From assembly GCA_003184365.1 (NCBI GenBank), contig NKYR01000052.1:1-64000 (forward strand): 64,000 nt of DNA, given 5' to 3'. Position 1 is the stretch's first letter; each line of letters starts with the position of its first letter. Below, piece after piece: positions 47,102 to 59,243 of this stretch. A program made the position numbers and the translations under genes. Source of the DNA: Evernia prunastri. Taxonomy: Eukaryota; Ascomycota; Lecanoromycetes; Lecanorales; Parmeliaceae. The notes beneath the pieces were generated by a model. The model saw only the letters and a list, made by a program, of their open reading frames with translations. It ran no database searches and had not been told where the DNA came from.

Positions 47102-49179
47102 CTATTGCTGCTGCTGCTGCTCTACCTCCTGTTGCCTCTCCACCGCCCCACCGTCCTTCCTCTCCTTCATCAACCCCAGGCCCACAAGATCTGCAAAATC
47201 CAAACCGACCTCACCAACCATTCCTGCATTCTTGATGGCATTTCCCAAACAATCGTTCCAATCCGCGCTGCCGGCCCTTACACTGCTCACTTGCCTCGCT
47301 AATAGCTCATTAAACTCGTCCAGCTTCTCCTTTGCCCATTGAACACAGCTGCTCATCATGGCTGGTGGAAAACATTGCTGGTAAGTTTTCACGGTGTTAC
47401 GGATCAACGCGAAGTAGACATAGGAAATCTCGTTGATGTGCTGGGGTAGATCGCCTTCAAACATGATGCTGCGAGCGCGGGTGTGGATGAGAGTGGTGCG
47501 GGCAGTGAGATAAGTAGTGCGAGCGAGAGGGGTGAAGTTGAGACGGACGAGATATGCGATATTGGCTTGTGTCGCTGTCAACTGCGCGTGAGTAGCCGTG
47601 AGGCGGAGGGCGAGAATGTCTGTATCCTATCAGTTTTCTTTTTCGCGATAGAAAGCCTACGAAAATACTGACCTGCAAGCTTCCTGGCCCTTTCATCGAC
47701 CTTGGTGCTGATAAGGTCTTGGGCTAACATATTGCCCTTGAGGCCTTTGGCTAGTCTCCTAAGTTTCTCAACATGTCGAACAGCGTCTTCGAACTTTTGC
47801 AAAGCGACTTCGCTATCTAGTTCGTCTATCTGACCCTCGACCCACCGAAGATTTTGGTGCTTACCGTCCACATCGATCAGTATTTCAGGACGGTCTTTGG
47901 CGCCACTGAGTGATCTTAGCAGATCAGTCTTGTTCGACAGGGCTGGGTCTCTGGTGGTCAGATAATCCATAGTCTCCTTGCTCTTGTTGATGTTTTCTTC
48001 CATGTCTGCTTGTAGGGCCCTCCGCAATTCATCAGCAGTCCTACGGAAAGCGTGTAAGAGGTTCATCTTCTCTGTAGTCGACGATTTGTCGTTACGATAC
48101 GTAAAGGACTCATGGCCATGTCTTATGCTGATTGCATTGGACATCCCGCCTCGGCCATTTATGCCCGATGATTGATCAGATGCAAGATCCACCATATCGA
48201 TATCCTGCAGAGCCCAGCATTTGTCCGCAACGGTCCTGGAAAAGCTTTTTTGCCCGGTGTCGCCATTAGTCACAGCGTTGGGATCAATTCGCCGCTTCCT
48301 CTTGGTTGCAACCATCAGATGGTCATTTAGAAGGAACATATGCGCATAACGCTTGGCCTTCCACGTAGCAGCATCTAACTCTAGCCAAGTACTCTGCTCC
48401 AAAACCACGTGTCTGCCCGGTATAGCCGGCAAATATTTCTGCGACCCCTCGACATTTTTCCACAGTGCGTGCAATTGGGTGTTCCACATCGCCTCTAAGT
48501 TCGCTACCGAGCTCCTATTTGCTTGCTTGCGGGCTCTTGACCTTGCACTATCATCCAATGCCGCACGCGGCTCTGCTGCCCCAGCATTTATTGAAGCTTG
48601 GTTGAGAGAGGCCGTAAGCTCGGACATAAGACCTCGAAGTGTTCGCATCTCCCCCTTGAGCTTCTCGGCCTCTTTGGAGATCTTGATGAATTGCGTCCGG
48701 TTTTGATAGACATTCTGTTGTAGGTCGGTCGAGGTGCGATTTTTAAGCTTTCGAAGGCTAGCTTGATAGTCTCGTAGCTCTTGATCAGAGGCGTCTGATA
48801 GCAGATTCGTAGAATAAGTCTCGATCTTCAAGTTGGGGTCTTTCAAGGCATTCAGATCTAGTTGGAGCTGCTGATTCTGTCGTGCTGTTGATGGACGAGA
48901 GTCAGACTGGGCAAACTGGGCAGGAAGGGTCGGAATAGATGGGACAGGGGGCGCATCGGCATTGCTGAAGTCTGGAAGATTGGTAAAGCGTGTTGAATAC
49001 CTTCTCTTGACAAGGTCAGCAGTATTAGCTGTCGAAGTCTCGACTTTGCCGTTCACGTTTGGACGAATGGGACCCCGGGAGGCTTGGGGGGTTGTCTGGA
49101 TTGGACCAGATATCTGCTTTGGCGCGACCTGACGTGACTTCTTCTGGCGCAAGGAAAAGCCCTTTCCCTTGTCCTCCAT
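47102..49179 (-). CDS. exo84: Exocyst complex component Exo84
   Basis: Subunit of the exocyst, tethering secretory vesicles to the plasma membrane at hyphal tips and septa. Two exons, 49179-47673 and 47619-47102 (53-nt intron), give 674 residues. Basic, disordered N-terminus; coiled coil at ~140-215; a PH-like domain (~235-370, with WLELDAATWKAKRYAHMFLLNDHLMVATKRK); then the C-terminal Exo84 cullin-repeat domain (LRWVEGQIDELDSEVALQKFEDAV). The protein ends in polyglutamine encoded by CAG/CAA repeats (~47102-47125). Confidence 0.92.
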
Positions 49180-49589
49180 AGCGCCTAGGCCTGCATCGCA
49201 ATGCTATGAAACACAAGGAAGAGGGCAAGCTCCGGATGAAGCCCGGGCGAGATACCTAATCGGAGCTTCTGGCCTCCGTGTCTTGGCGCCCACATGTTCA
49301 CGATAGCCCTAGCCCTAAGCTATCCGCCTTACAGAGCCAGCCAATTCTGAATATTTGAGCGATGGCGGAAGCTGGAGTGCGTGAAGGGTTGAATGAGGCA
49401 GCTGTGGAGTGCGGCCTGGGAATAGATACAAACACGGCCATTTCACGACCCTCCCAATTTGTTTCGTCTTCTCACTCAGCACGTCTCCGTTATGCAGATG
49501 TCATTGCACTTCTCGTAGACAGCCTGCTTGGGCTGCTCGAAAGCCGCAGGTGCTCAAAGATTCAATAATGACCGTACAGGGGACTACTG
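49180..49589. other. Intergenic, exo84 promoter and reductase 3' flank
   Basis: No gene seen in this 410-bp interval. Confidence 0.5.
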
Positions 49590-50559
49590 CTATGTACGTA
49601 CCTTTTCTCTTCCACCCTCTTGGAGTTTACTGAAGCCAAACATTCTCGATATGACCCATTCCGAAATAGTCTGCGGAAGAATCCAGCTTAGCCATCGTAC
49701 AGTCCCAGAGCTTGCTCCTGCCCAGATCGTTCTTGTCCTCCACAGCCATCCCTCTGCTTCCAGTACTCTGTTGACAACTTCCTTTGCGTACGATTCTGTC
49801 TCCATTCCCAACTTCTGACTTTGTATCTGCCTCTTCTGGTAGTCGTCTGCGAGCTGCTTATATGCGCTATCCTCTCGCAGGCTCCTCTTTACCCTTGCAA
49901 TGCGACTCTTCACCCCTCCAGTTACAACGGTGATAACGTGCACACCAAAGGGAGCTACTTCGATGCGGAGCGCTTCGCTATATGAATGAAGCGCGGCCTT
50001 TGAAGCATTGTAAATGGAACCCCAAGCGTAAGGGAAACAGGCGGCGACAGAACCAATCTGGACAATCGTTCCCCGAGATTGACGGAGAAGAGGCATGAAG
50101 GTTTGACAAAGACGGACGACGGCGAAGAGATTGGTAGCGAACACTGATTCCATTTCCGAGAAGTCGACTTCGATGGCAGGGACAGCATAGTCTACACACT
50201 GTGAATACACCTGATGAGACCGCTTGCAAGTGGATGTGCTCACTCCTCCCAGCATTATTGATCAAGTAATCCAATCCCCCACCCGTTCGTTCTTCCACCT
50301 GGTCTCTGCAGACACTGATGCTTTCAGCCTTATCAACCTCCAAACTAAGGGTTTCGATACCCAAATCGGCCAAATCCCGGATCGTTTCAGCTGATCTCGC
50401 TGTAGCGAAGACTCGCAAGTCTTGAGAATGGAATTCGCGAGCAAGAGCGTTACCGATGCCTCCAGGACTGCACCTGTAGCTTGATTCAGAAGGAAGACTG
50501 TTGACAGGAAAGGAGAGAGGTTACCCAGTTATTAGTACCGTTTTGCGCGAATCCGCCAT
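49590..50559 (-). CDS. AYR1-like NADPH-dependent acyl-DHAP reductase (classical SDR)
   Basis: Reductase resembling 1-acyldihydroxyacetone-phosphate reductase, of lipid droplets/ER in the early steps of phosphatidate synthesis. Three exons (50559-50525, 50473-50244, 50191-49590; introns 51 and 52 nt) give 288 residues. It shows the cofactor motif TGCSPGGIG (split by intron 1), ATARS, LINNAGRNYAVP (split by intron 2), catalytic Ser in GSVAACFPY and YNASK (Tyr/Lys). A hydrophobic C-terminal segment (WLSWILPQTISEWVISRMFGF region) may anchor it to membranes. Other SDR substrates are possible. Confidence 0.85.
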
Positions 50560-52466
50560 TGCAGCCAACTCCTTACTTATTTCAGGGGAAAAAAAGTTGT
50601 AGAAGATGAATCTTTAAATGTCAAGAAGATAGATTCATTGAACATGAAACAGTCACGTGTGCGTTATCTAGGTGTAAGTGATAGTCAGTGGGACTTCTGC
50701 CTCAGACCTCCAGATTCTTGTCCGATACCTGAGACTTGTTGGGTATCATTGGCAGTAGTGGCAGTCTCAGCGATGCACCGTGCGCTATATTGTAATTATA
50801 GCTCTCGCTCTAAGAAATAATGGTTGCGTCTCTTTTGAAAAATTTATGATGTACCTACATACACTAAGGCTACTTACAGAAAACGTTGCATCGGGATTTT
50901 CAGCCTCACACCACAACAAGAACAGACCTGCGGTCAGCCGGCAGAGTCTCTTGTCCAAACTCGGTGCGTTGGAATGCTACCAGTCGGTAAAACGATCTTT
51001 TCAAAGTGGTTCCTCTTGCCCACTTCACTGCACATCGATGATGAAGTAGCGCAGGTACATTTGGGCTACGAACTTTAATTTGGACATGGGCTTGCATACA
51101 CTAGAGAATTTCGAGAAGGTACCTACTGTTGAGTGCCTCAAATTTGTATGCTGGCACGTGGCACAGCAACATGTGCATACAACATATGTATACGGAAGGA
51201 CAGCAGGCGTTGCATTGCAGATTTCATCTCTGCATGGCCTTTCTCAACCCACGTCTTTACTGCACGCGCTTTGCGGCAATTGGTGCGGCAAAATGGCAAT
51301 GCGATAATCTTCAGTACAAAGCATGCAAGCAGCAAGTGAGTCTTACCAGCTTTGAACACTATGATTCCTCTAGGAAAGCCACCGCATCTAGCCCTAGGCG
51401 CAGGGGCACTGGTAAGCGGACTTGGAGCTGCCCGCCAGTGCAGAATCTCGTCGCTATGTCAGCCAGTTGACCGATTCATCTATGTACAGAAAAGCCTGGT
51501 GCTAAAAGAGAGTGTACATGTGCAGCCTCGACGATATGTCAGAAAATCGGAGGGATGATTAAAATATGCATGCGAATATCCTACAGGTCACTTGATACCT
51601 CTGAATCCTAGAGTAAGTTCCGCCAATGGCCACTTGATGTTCTTCATGCATGAAGATGTGAGCCCGTTGCTTTTCTACGACGCACATCCTTACGAGTAAG
51701 CACTAGACGATGACAATTGCTTGGCGAAGATGTTGTTCGAGGAACTTGGCTGCCGCAAAACTTATCATCTTTGCTAATTGCCCACTGTAGCAAAAGTATG
51801 TGGGACTCGGGCAATGATTCGTAAGGACACAATCAAAGATTACTTCAAAACGACTGGCACTGGGCATCAAGATCAACTTCTTGATCATCACTACATTTTG
51901 CATGGGGTTTCGCCTCCTGTCTGTATCAGAAAGCTGGAAATCACCGGCGCGGCACAAGCTTTGCCATTTGCCTGCATACAACATTGCCGGATGGAACATA
52001 AGTCGATGCATTGCGGAGGCAATGACAGTACATTTGCTCCACGATTGGCGTCTGCTGAACACTCGTGCTGCTTACCCTTTGCCTGCTGATCACAGTAGCA
52101 TACAGGGGCGCAGGGATCAGCGTTCACATATGGACTGGTACTTTGTCTTTTACTGAGCAGTGAGTAGAAGGTAAATCAAGGTCAGGGCCTAGTAGGTGCA
52201 TGCATCTTTGAAGGGAGCCTGTGACACCACAACCTCAATCCAGATGAATTCGCCTGAGCCGCGAATATGCAGGATTTGGAGTCATGTTTCCAACAGGTCC
52301 AATGGCAAGTCACTTCTGGGCCTCTAGGTATACTAAGTTTCTGATGCCTCTTGGAGCAAGCCTGGGTTATATATCTTGCCAGATTCCATTTCTACATAGA
52401 TGCTTCTTGTCTCGAACGTCTTCCGCCCGCTAGGAAAAGCAGAAGTACCGCCTTTCCTCTGTGAGG
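50560..52466. other. Intergenic, no supported gene
   Basis: 1.9 kb with only short frames on both strands and no family resemblance. Presumed promoters of the flanking genes. Confidence 0.45.
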
Positions 52467-53846
52467 ATGGATCCACTTACTCATTTCCCAGCCTTAGCTC
52501 CTCCTGCTGGTGTCACTCCCAACTTTATCAATCCTGAGTCTCAAGCCTCGATGGTCATCGTTACAAGTATACTTTGTCTGGCCTTGATAACACCCATCTC
52601 GTTGTTGCGTTTCTACACAAACCTGTGGATCAAAAAGTCGCTGAAAGCAGACGATAGTGAGTACCAATAGCACCTTTCGATGTTAATTGCTAAGAGAAAT
52701 AGTTGTGTGTGCATTCGCTGTGGTAAGTAAATACCGGTTACTCTACTATCCCATATCCTTTATTGACCCATTATGCTAGGCCGGGACCATAGCATACACT
52801 GCGGTAGTCCTATCGTGTATGCCTTGGACCTCATCGGTTCATTTCAAATACTGATTTATGATAGCTGTGAATGTTACCGGCCGCCATCAGTGGGATGTTC
52901 CAGTCTTACCCAATGTGCCGGCATTCCTACGCGTAAGTCTGCCTGGATGGACGCATTTCCACAAAACGTATTTAACGAGACTTCCTATCAGAAGATGATT
53001 ATAGTCATAGATCTGCTGTACGGTCCGGTTGCATTTTGCGCCAAGCTGTCGCTCTTTTTACTTTACTACCGTCTTTTTGCCCGACATCAGTGGATCAGAT
53101 ACTTGGTCTACCTTGGCATAGCCTCTGCTGCTGCAATGTATACGGCAGGTATGATCGTGTATGGCTACCTGTGCCTTCCTCGCCGCGGAGAAAGCTGGAT
53201 CCAGGCTGGTCTTTCTTCGCGATGCCACAAACAATTCATAATGGTCGGCTACGTCCGAGGCCCCTTCAACGTTCTTAGCGATCTATATCTACTTTTCCTG
53301 CCGCTTCCAGCCGTTATGCAGCTACAACTGCCTCTACGAAAAAGACTTGGGATAGCTGGAATCTTCTTGACTGGATCTTTGTGGGTAGCAAAATTCATAT
53401 CATAATGTATCGCTAATCATGTACACAGCGCTTGCATCGCGAGTATCTTCGGCTTGTACTTTCGGGTCCAGCTTTACAAGTCCTCGGATCTTACATGGAA
53501 CCTGGCACCTGTCCTCGCGACATTGCAAGTATCTCAATGATCTTACCAAGATCCAGTATGCTAAGACACCCTTAGGGTCATTGAGTTGAACGTAGGCACG
53601 ATATGCGCCTCCCTTCCTTTCTTACCCGCCTTCTACCAACACTACCGCTTGAAGCCTTCCCAGGTGGCTGCACTCAAGACTTTCACGAACAAGCTCAGAC
53701 CCTTCAGGCCAAGCCGAACGACGAGGGACGATCGCTTGGAGACCGGCATTCTAGGATCAGTCCAAGGGGAAGGCAAATTCCTCAGATCCGGTGATCTGAC
53801 CGACATAACCGGCTCGACCGTTACGACTCAGTCGTTGGAGAAATAA
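52467..53846 (+). CDS. Fungal rhodopsin-domain (PTH11-like) seven-helix membrane protein
   Basis: Seven exons (52467-52656, 52703-52722, 52780-52816, 52865-52932, 52992-53380, 53429-53524, 53576-53846) give 356 residues. Family pattern: an extracellular N-terminus, RFYTNLWIKKSLKADD after helix 1, IVCAFAV-AGTIAYTAVVL helix 2, GRHQWDVP, YGPVAFCAKLSLFLLYYRLF, PFNVLSDLYLLFLPLPAV, and ELNVGTICASLPFLPAF before a hydrophilic tail. Intron 6 (53525-53575) starts GCAAGT, a GC-AG intron; the GT option fails to restore frame. The acceptor of intron 4 could be 12 nt earlier. Function unknown; relatives include signalling receptors. Confidence 0.8.
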
Positions 53847-54901
53847 AATAGTGGTATGGCTTACTAGTGGAAAGAAGGGTGGACAGTAGAGCATATTCTT
53901 GTCGTGGACTCCCGCTGCAAGTTCCTTGATCATTTGTAGCACTATATATACAATGACGCGTGTAAAGTAAACATATTGAGTTTGTACCAAGTCCCATTCC
54001 TATGTTTCACTCCTCCATCAGTGCCCACTCACCGTTCCCACTCCTCCCCACCCTAAGCATCCGTTTCCCCCCGCACTAGTCGAGACCATGCATCTGCCAC
54101 CGAAATGAGCGCAGATCGCTTCCTGAACTAGGTCGTCAGAGAAAACCAGCTTGCTCACTAAGCTGTTCACGCTATACGGTCGATAAACCCGTACTTGACT
54201 CGCCGTCAGAAGTTTCCATAACATTATAATCCAACATCGAGCTGGGAGAGTGGCGGCAGTGGAGAATCACTGTGGGCGCTGAGGACTTATACATACTCTT
54301 GATAGGACTGGATCGATACGTTTACGTAGAAGAAGCGACAGCCTGGTGGACGCTGTCATCACTCGTTGCTCCATCTCATTCTTGATCTCCCTCTCGTCTT
54401 TGATCTATACTATAGCCTCCTTAAGACCATACCACCGCTTAATCGCTCGCTCGTGGGTGAGCGGAAAGAGTAATTGATTTGCTCCCTCTGGCCATCCGAC
54501 CTGAAGCCCCTCTACTCGTTGTACTCGATTCGATCCCCGGTCCGATCTGTTCGTACTGCCGCTATCCCCCTAACCAATTTATCGATATTCGTACTCGGTA
54601 TCGATTGTATACACCCGAGACTCCGGGATCTGCTTTTATGGCCTGCTTACCGCAGAGCTTCCGTGTGCCTATATCGCCCACAGACTTGCCGTTGGCCCAC
54701 CGCTGTGGGGCTTACGTACGACACTGAATCCAACTTTCGGTGAGGGATCCGTCACAATTACGATGGAAAGCGCATTTCCGGGCTCATGACCTGTTGAGAA
54801 TTTTGGTGACGGATAGTTTGCAGCTACCTTACTGACTATCACGACTATACTTACAAGTTACAAGAGATAAGAGTAAGGTTAGGGCTGATTATCGTAGACT
54901 T
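53847..54901. other. Intergenic, no supported gene
   Basis: Contains several small frames, none recognised. It ends at the MITE-like element. Confidence 0.45.
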
Positions 54902-55371
54902 CAGGGCTGGCGATGGTGGAAATAGTTGGTTTTCGAGGGCAAACTGCACCAACTACGAGATTTGAAATCCAAACTGCACCAACTACCACATATATGAAAA
55001 CCAACTACTCCACTATCAGTTACACTGATAGTGAAGCAGTTTTAATATACAATTTTATCAGGCGTTATAAAAAAAGAATCGTAAGGCTGAGAGTCAAGGC
55101 GCTAACCAAAAGAGGAAGTCAAGTCAAAAAGCCCTAACCCTAAAAATCAAAAAAATCCTCCTAGGGTATTCGACGTGTATAATAAGTCTCAATAATCATG
55201 AAAAATCCGGGTCTCAACAAAACTACTCCACTATCAGTTGAAACAGTTGGTTTTGGAATCCAAACTGCACCAACTACCAACCGGTCAACCTCAAACTGCA
55301 CCACCAACTACGAGAAACCAACGGTTCCACTGATAGTGAACCAGTTAGTTGGTGCACCATCGCCAGCCCTG
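54902..55371. mobile_element. MITE-like element with 17-bp perfect terminal inverted repeats
   Basis: A 470-bp element begins CAGGGCTGGCGATGGTG, and its end is the exact reverse complement (55355-55371). Subterminal repeats on both sides contain AACTGCACCAACTAC (four copies near 54941, 54969, 55260, 55290) and ACTATCAGTT/AACTGATAGT palindromes. No transposase is present. CAGGG ends plus subterminal repeats resemble non-autonomous hAT elements, but no clean 8-bp target duplication is seen; ATCGTAG occurs on both sides, four bases off on the left. A short interstitial telomere-like CCCTAACCCTAA lies inside at ~55131. Confidence 0.75.
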
Positions 55372-55971
55372 ATCGTAGTGCAGATTCCAACATCTTAGGT
55401 ACCAAGGTAGGTTTAATTCCGTCCTCAGCTACCTAGGTAATTTTCACCTCATTTGCAAAACACTGCCACCGGTGACCGAATTTGAGTAAAAGCAAGCTTT
55501 AAAAGGAGACAAATAGTTCCATATAAAAACACAATTGCAAAGGAGAAATATCTTCATGTCATGATTTATGTATAACAATTAATATCTACGGAGTACGTAT
55601 CTGCGAGCACTTTCAGGAGTCAAGTCATATAAATTATGAATACGCTAATATTCCTCGCATCCAGATAGATTGACTGTCAAGGGTTTTACCTCGCCAAGTG
55701 CTGAGTTGGGTTTTTAGGGCGACTTTCGAGGACTCTTTTCGCGGGGGAAGGCTCACTGGGCGGATGAACATAACAATGTATGAAAACCTCACGTGAAAGT
55801 GTGGCAGTAGGTACCTTTCAGGCTGTACTCTAAGATGCGTCTATATATGGTGTATGGAAATCTCGAGAATTCTACGTTTCTGTGTCCTCGCTCATCACAG
55901 AATCCAACATATGTATCATCGTCAACCTCGACTTGAGCAAAAAGCATTCTTCGCAGAACCTTTCCTTCACC
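55372..55971. other. Intergenic, AT-leaning
   Basis: No gene; probable promoter of the secreted-protein gene. Contains TACCTAGGTA-like motifs near 55400-55440. Confidence 0.5.
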
Positions 55972-56472
55972 ATGCATACCTCCCTCCTCCACTGCGCCTG
56001 CATCCTCACAGCAGCCATCCACGGCGTCACATCTTCTGCAATCTACCCCCGACGCGCTTCAAAGATTGATGAGTTCAACAGCACGGACTGGTAAACTTTG
56101 TCTCCCCCGCCAGCTCAGCCTACAATTCCCCTTCTCTCCTCCTCACACTAACACCCTTCCCACACCCGCAGTACAACCACCTATCCCGACGGCCACAGCG
56201 ACGATCAGCCCGTATGGCACCACCAGCCCCCCATCGACGAGTGCATCGGCATAGACATTTCCACCGTCTCCGTTCGCATACAAACAGCGACCGGCGAGGG
56301 GGCCGCAGTCGGCTATTTCCTCTCTGGCGAGTGTGACGGACTTGGTCTCTACGGGGAAGCCAACTTTAACCTCACTTTCGACAAAAACATTAATGGAGGG
56401 TCGTCTTGCCATCCAGCTGTTTATGACAACAAGTACAGAGTACACGATATTATTTTCACGGAGCAGCATTGA
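55972..56472 (+). CDS. Small secreted cysteine-containing protein
   Basis: Two exons, 55972-56090 and 56172-56472 (81-nt intron, GTAAAC...CGCAG), give 139 residues. The N-terminus is a signal peptide (hydrophobic LLHCACILTAAIHGV, cleavage around SSA-IYP). The mature part has four cysteines (in STDC, IDEC, SGEC, SSC), enough for two disulfides, and one or two N-glycosylation sites (NST, NLT). It ends VHDIIFTEQH. No known fold is recognised. The pattern is that of a small secreted protein, candidate effector or cell-wall protein; no toxicity can be inferred. Confidence 0.65.
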
Positions 56473-58697
56473 TGGTAGGTGCTGGAGGCATGAGTGGAGG
56501 TGGGAGGCAATTGGACGAGGTAGAGATCTGGGGTGATCACTGATGTCGGGCTTTGTTTTGAGAGTCGATGCACTGAGAAGGGGAGGGGCACTCAGTGGTC
56601 CGCAATAGCACCTCACCTGTATTCAAATCTCCGTACATATTGCAACTTTTCGACCAGGGCCGAGTTTCTCAACATCTCTGCCTCGTTGTCTGTCGGACTT
56701 TCGCGTCCTGGTGTTCAGTCATCCCACGCAGGTTGCAGTTTCTTCAAGTACAGCCCCCAATCAATCCAGGCAACGAAGGGTATCTTCCTCGTTCCTGTTC
56801 TCCCGACACGCTTGCGAAGCCCGCCTCCTCAAGGCCTAGGCTCTCACCGGGTGGGTAGCTTTGTCGACCTGACACTCCAACTGATCATTAAGACCCCCAC
56901 CAGATCAAGTACAAAGGGCAATCCGCCCTTTCATGTCCCCCCAACACTGCTTGGGAACCTCGCCACCTCGGCTGTTTGCTGGGTGGCTCCTGCGGCCTAT
57001 GACTTTGATTGATTCAGTGTAAGCCCCGACAATCCAATGAGTAAGGGCAATTGACCCGCCCACGTTCGCACAGCTTCTACGTGCGAAACTTACCTCGCTA
57101 GCGATCAACCATCTAGACCAGCTTGAGCGATTTGTATAAGAGATTGGGGCCAGATCTCGATTTTCCACCGAGGTTTGTCCTCTACTTCTGGCTCTTTTAC
57201 TGTTTCAGCCTAGTCGTCTATCGTGCGTGCGTTAAGTTCGGCCCCCCACCCTCCAATGGCCAATTCCCCATAGCTTTCGCGCCGTTATGAGAATTGAATG
57301 TCGAGTACGTCTTGGTAATCACTACTACCAATAATAGAGGCAGAATGCGTGGTAGTGATCGTTACCTCGTTGACCAGAAACTTCGTTTTCGGATCACCGT
57401 GGTATTTGTAGATGCTGATGTCACTCTTGACCTTTGGGATCTCAACAATCCAGTGCTCGAACAGCGGTACGCAAAGACCCACGAGTGCTGATTTACATAC
57501 CGACCCTTTCTCACCCAGAGCTTCTCGTTCTATAGCTGAAATCTAGGTCAGCAAATTTCGGGACTTAAGGACTTTCGCAGACGAACATACTTATCTGCAA
57601 TCACAACTCACCTCTTTCCGAGCTCAACAACATCGGCGACAGCCATCCTCGCCCCTTTCACTGTATCCCAAAATCGTCGCTTACATTAATCGAGACAGAG
57701 TACCAATCCGGTTGAATTTTTCATATTTCTTTGGGCGGTACAGGCGCAGTAACCTTGATGACGGCCTCATCTCATCACAGACGAGTAGCTGTGGAATTTT
57801 TTGTCACGCAAATCATGTGAGTCTCGTGGGAGGCAGATTATCGTTCCTATCGCCACCACAGGAACCACGAACTTTTCATCAAAGTACTAGTGGCGAGGTC
57901 GTCATTTGATACATGGGTCGTCATCATACAGACTCAATACCGCTACTTGAGACGAAAGCGGCGAGTTCACATGGGGATGGAGTGGCTCAATTCGTTGCCA
58001 GCATATGAATACTAGGTTATTAACTCCTAAAAGCGGTATCTCATAGAGCCGTCGAAGTTTGGTGGTCAAGGATATATCAATAACACTGCAAGCCCACCAT
58101 ATGATCGTGCGGATGGGCCGGCATCAGCTCAGGAAGAAGTTCCTAAAAGGACGCATCGGCCACAACGTGTGTATTCAGCATCGCTCTATCTTTTCCCACG
58201 TGGAATCTGTGAGTCGGTTTTGCACGTGTAGAAAACCTCTGAGCATGTGCCTTTGCCAGAGTCAAGGTTTCTGCAAAATCCGGGTAACCGAAGTTCGAAG
58301 CGGTCTTCAACACGGTCACACTGTGGTCTCGCTACTCGATTAGGGGGTTTGAAGATCTCGGGTATCACTGGGAGCGATGAAAGATGGCCATACCCTTGAG
58401 GATCTGCCAGATAGTCAACGGAAGACGACTAACAGATCCATTTCCACTGCCAAAGACTAGTTGTCAGCCATACTCTTTCAAGCCCATGTAGAATCATAGG
58501 ACAGCTTACAGGTCGAGCTGTCGGATGCGAGTCATACCACGTTATTTCCATACGTCATGCTCCATGTTTTTCAAGTGGTCCGTTCAGAAACACAAAACAT
58601 TTCAATTGAGAGGCGCGTATGAGCATTCACTGCCCTCCCCCTAGTTTTTCCAGTGGAAGAAGGGTGATTATGAAGATCAGACCAGATAACAAAGCAG
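56473..58697. other. Intergenic, no supported gene
   Basis: 2.2 kb. A minus-strand frame at 57285-57482 (PLFEHWIVEIPKVK...) has protein-like composition but I could not extend it by splicing or assign a family. May be a gene relic. Confidence 0.4.
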
Positions 58698-58717
58698 AAA
58701 AAAAAAACAAAAAAAAA
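58698..58717 (-). terminator. RNA polymerase III terminator-like T-tracts
   Basis: On the minus strand, downstream of the tRNA, two T-runs of 9 and 10 separated by one base. The distance of ~38 nt from the mature tRNA end is longer than usual, but no shorter T4+ run intervenes. Confidence 0.6.
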
Positions 58718-58755
58718 CCAGGTCGAGAATTCTCGATGCTAGAAGGGATTCTAAA

Positions 58756-58835
58756 GCCGAAGGCGGGGCTCGAACCCGCGACCTTGAGGTTGTCTATGTA
58801 AGAGCCACACGCTCTGCCGATTGAGCTACCCCGGC
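58756..58835 (-). tRNA. tRNA-Lys (CTT), with short intron
   Basis: The minus strand folds as a tRNA. The acceptor stem GCCGGGG/CTTCGGC has two G-U pairs; the D-arm GCTC...GAGC and A-box TAGCTCAATCGGCAGAG are good; the T-arm GCGGG-TTCGAGC-CCCGC and B-box GGTTCGAGCCC are excellent. The anticodon loop reads CTCTTA, so the anticodon is CTT. The anticodon stem closes only if ~8-9 nt after position 37 (CATAGACA) are removed as an intron; one mismatch remains in that stem. The intron boundary is approximate. Confidence 0.8.
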
Positions 58836-59243
58836 AAGTTACAGAAGCTGACTGAATTGAACATATGCTACTATCTAAGATTATATACGTCAGTTTGGAA
58901 GTACCCCCGTTCTCAAACTTTTCTACTTCCAAGAAGATGTAAAAATACAATCTCCTGGGATTTAAGACCCTCGGACAGGAAGTTTCTGCCAATCTTCTAC
59001 TCCACAGAATTTCATTGTCCCTTGCGAAGCTCAAACCTTACAAGATTTTCCATCTCTCGCCGGCGGATAGTATATAGTACAACGGCAGGCACCGGCCCGC
59101 AGGTGCTGGGGAAACTTACACGGACTCGCGGAACATGTCGCCTAGGTACGTTTGGAAATGTTCTCATGTATAATCTCGCCTCCAGCTGCAATCCCAGACT
59201 CTATATATAAAATATGCTCGTGGCTTCAAAAACGCTCCTCTTC
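58836..59243. other. Intergenic
   Basis: Between the tRNA 5' side and the 3' end of the membrane-protein gene. No gene seen. Confidence 0.5.
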
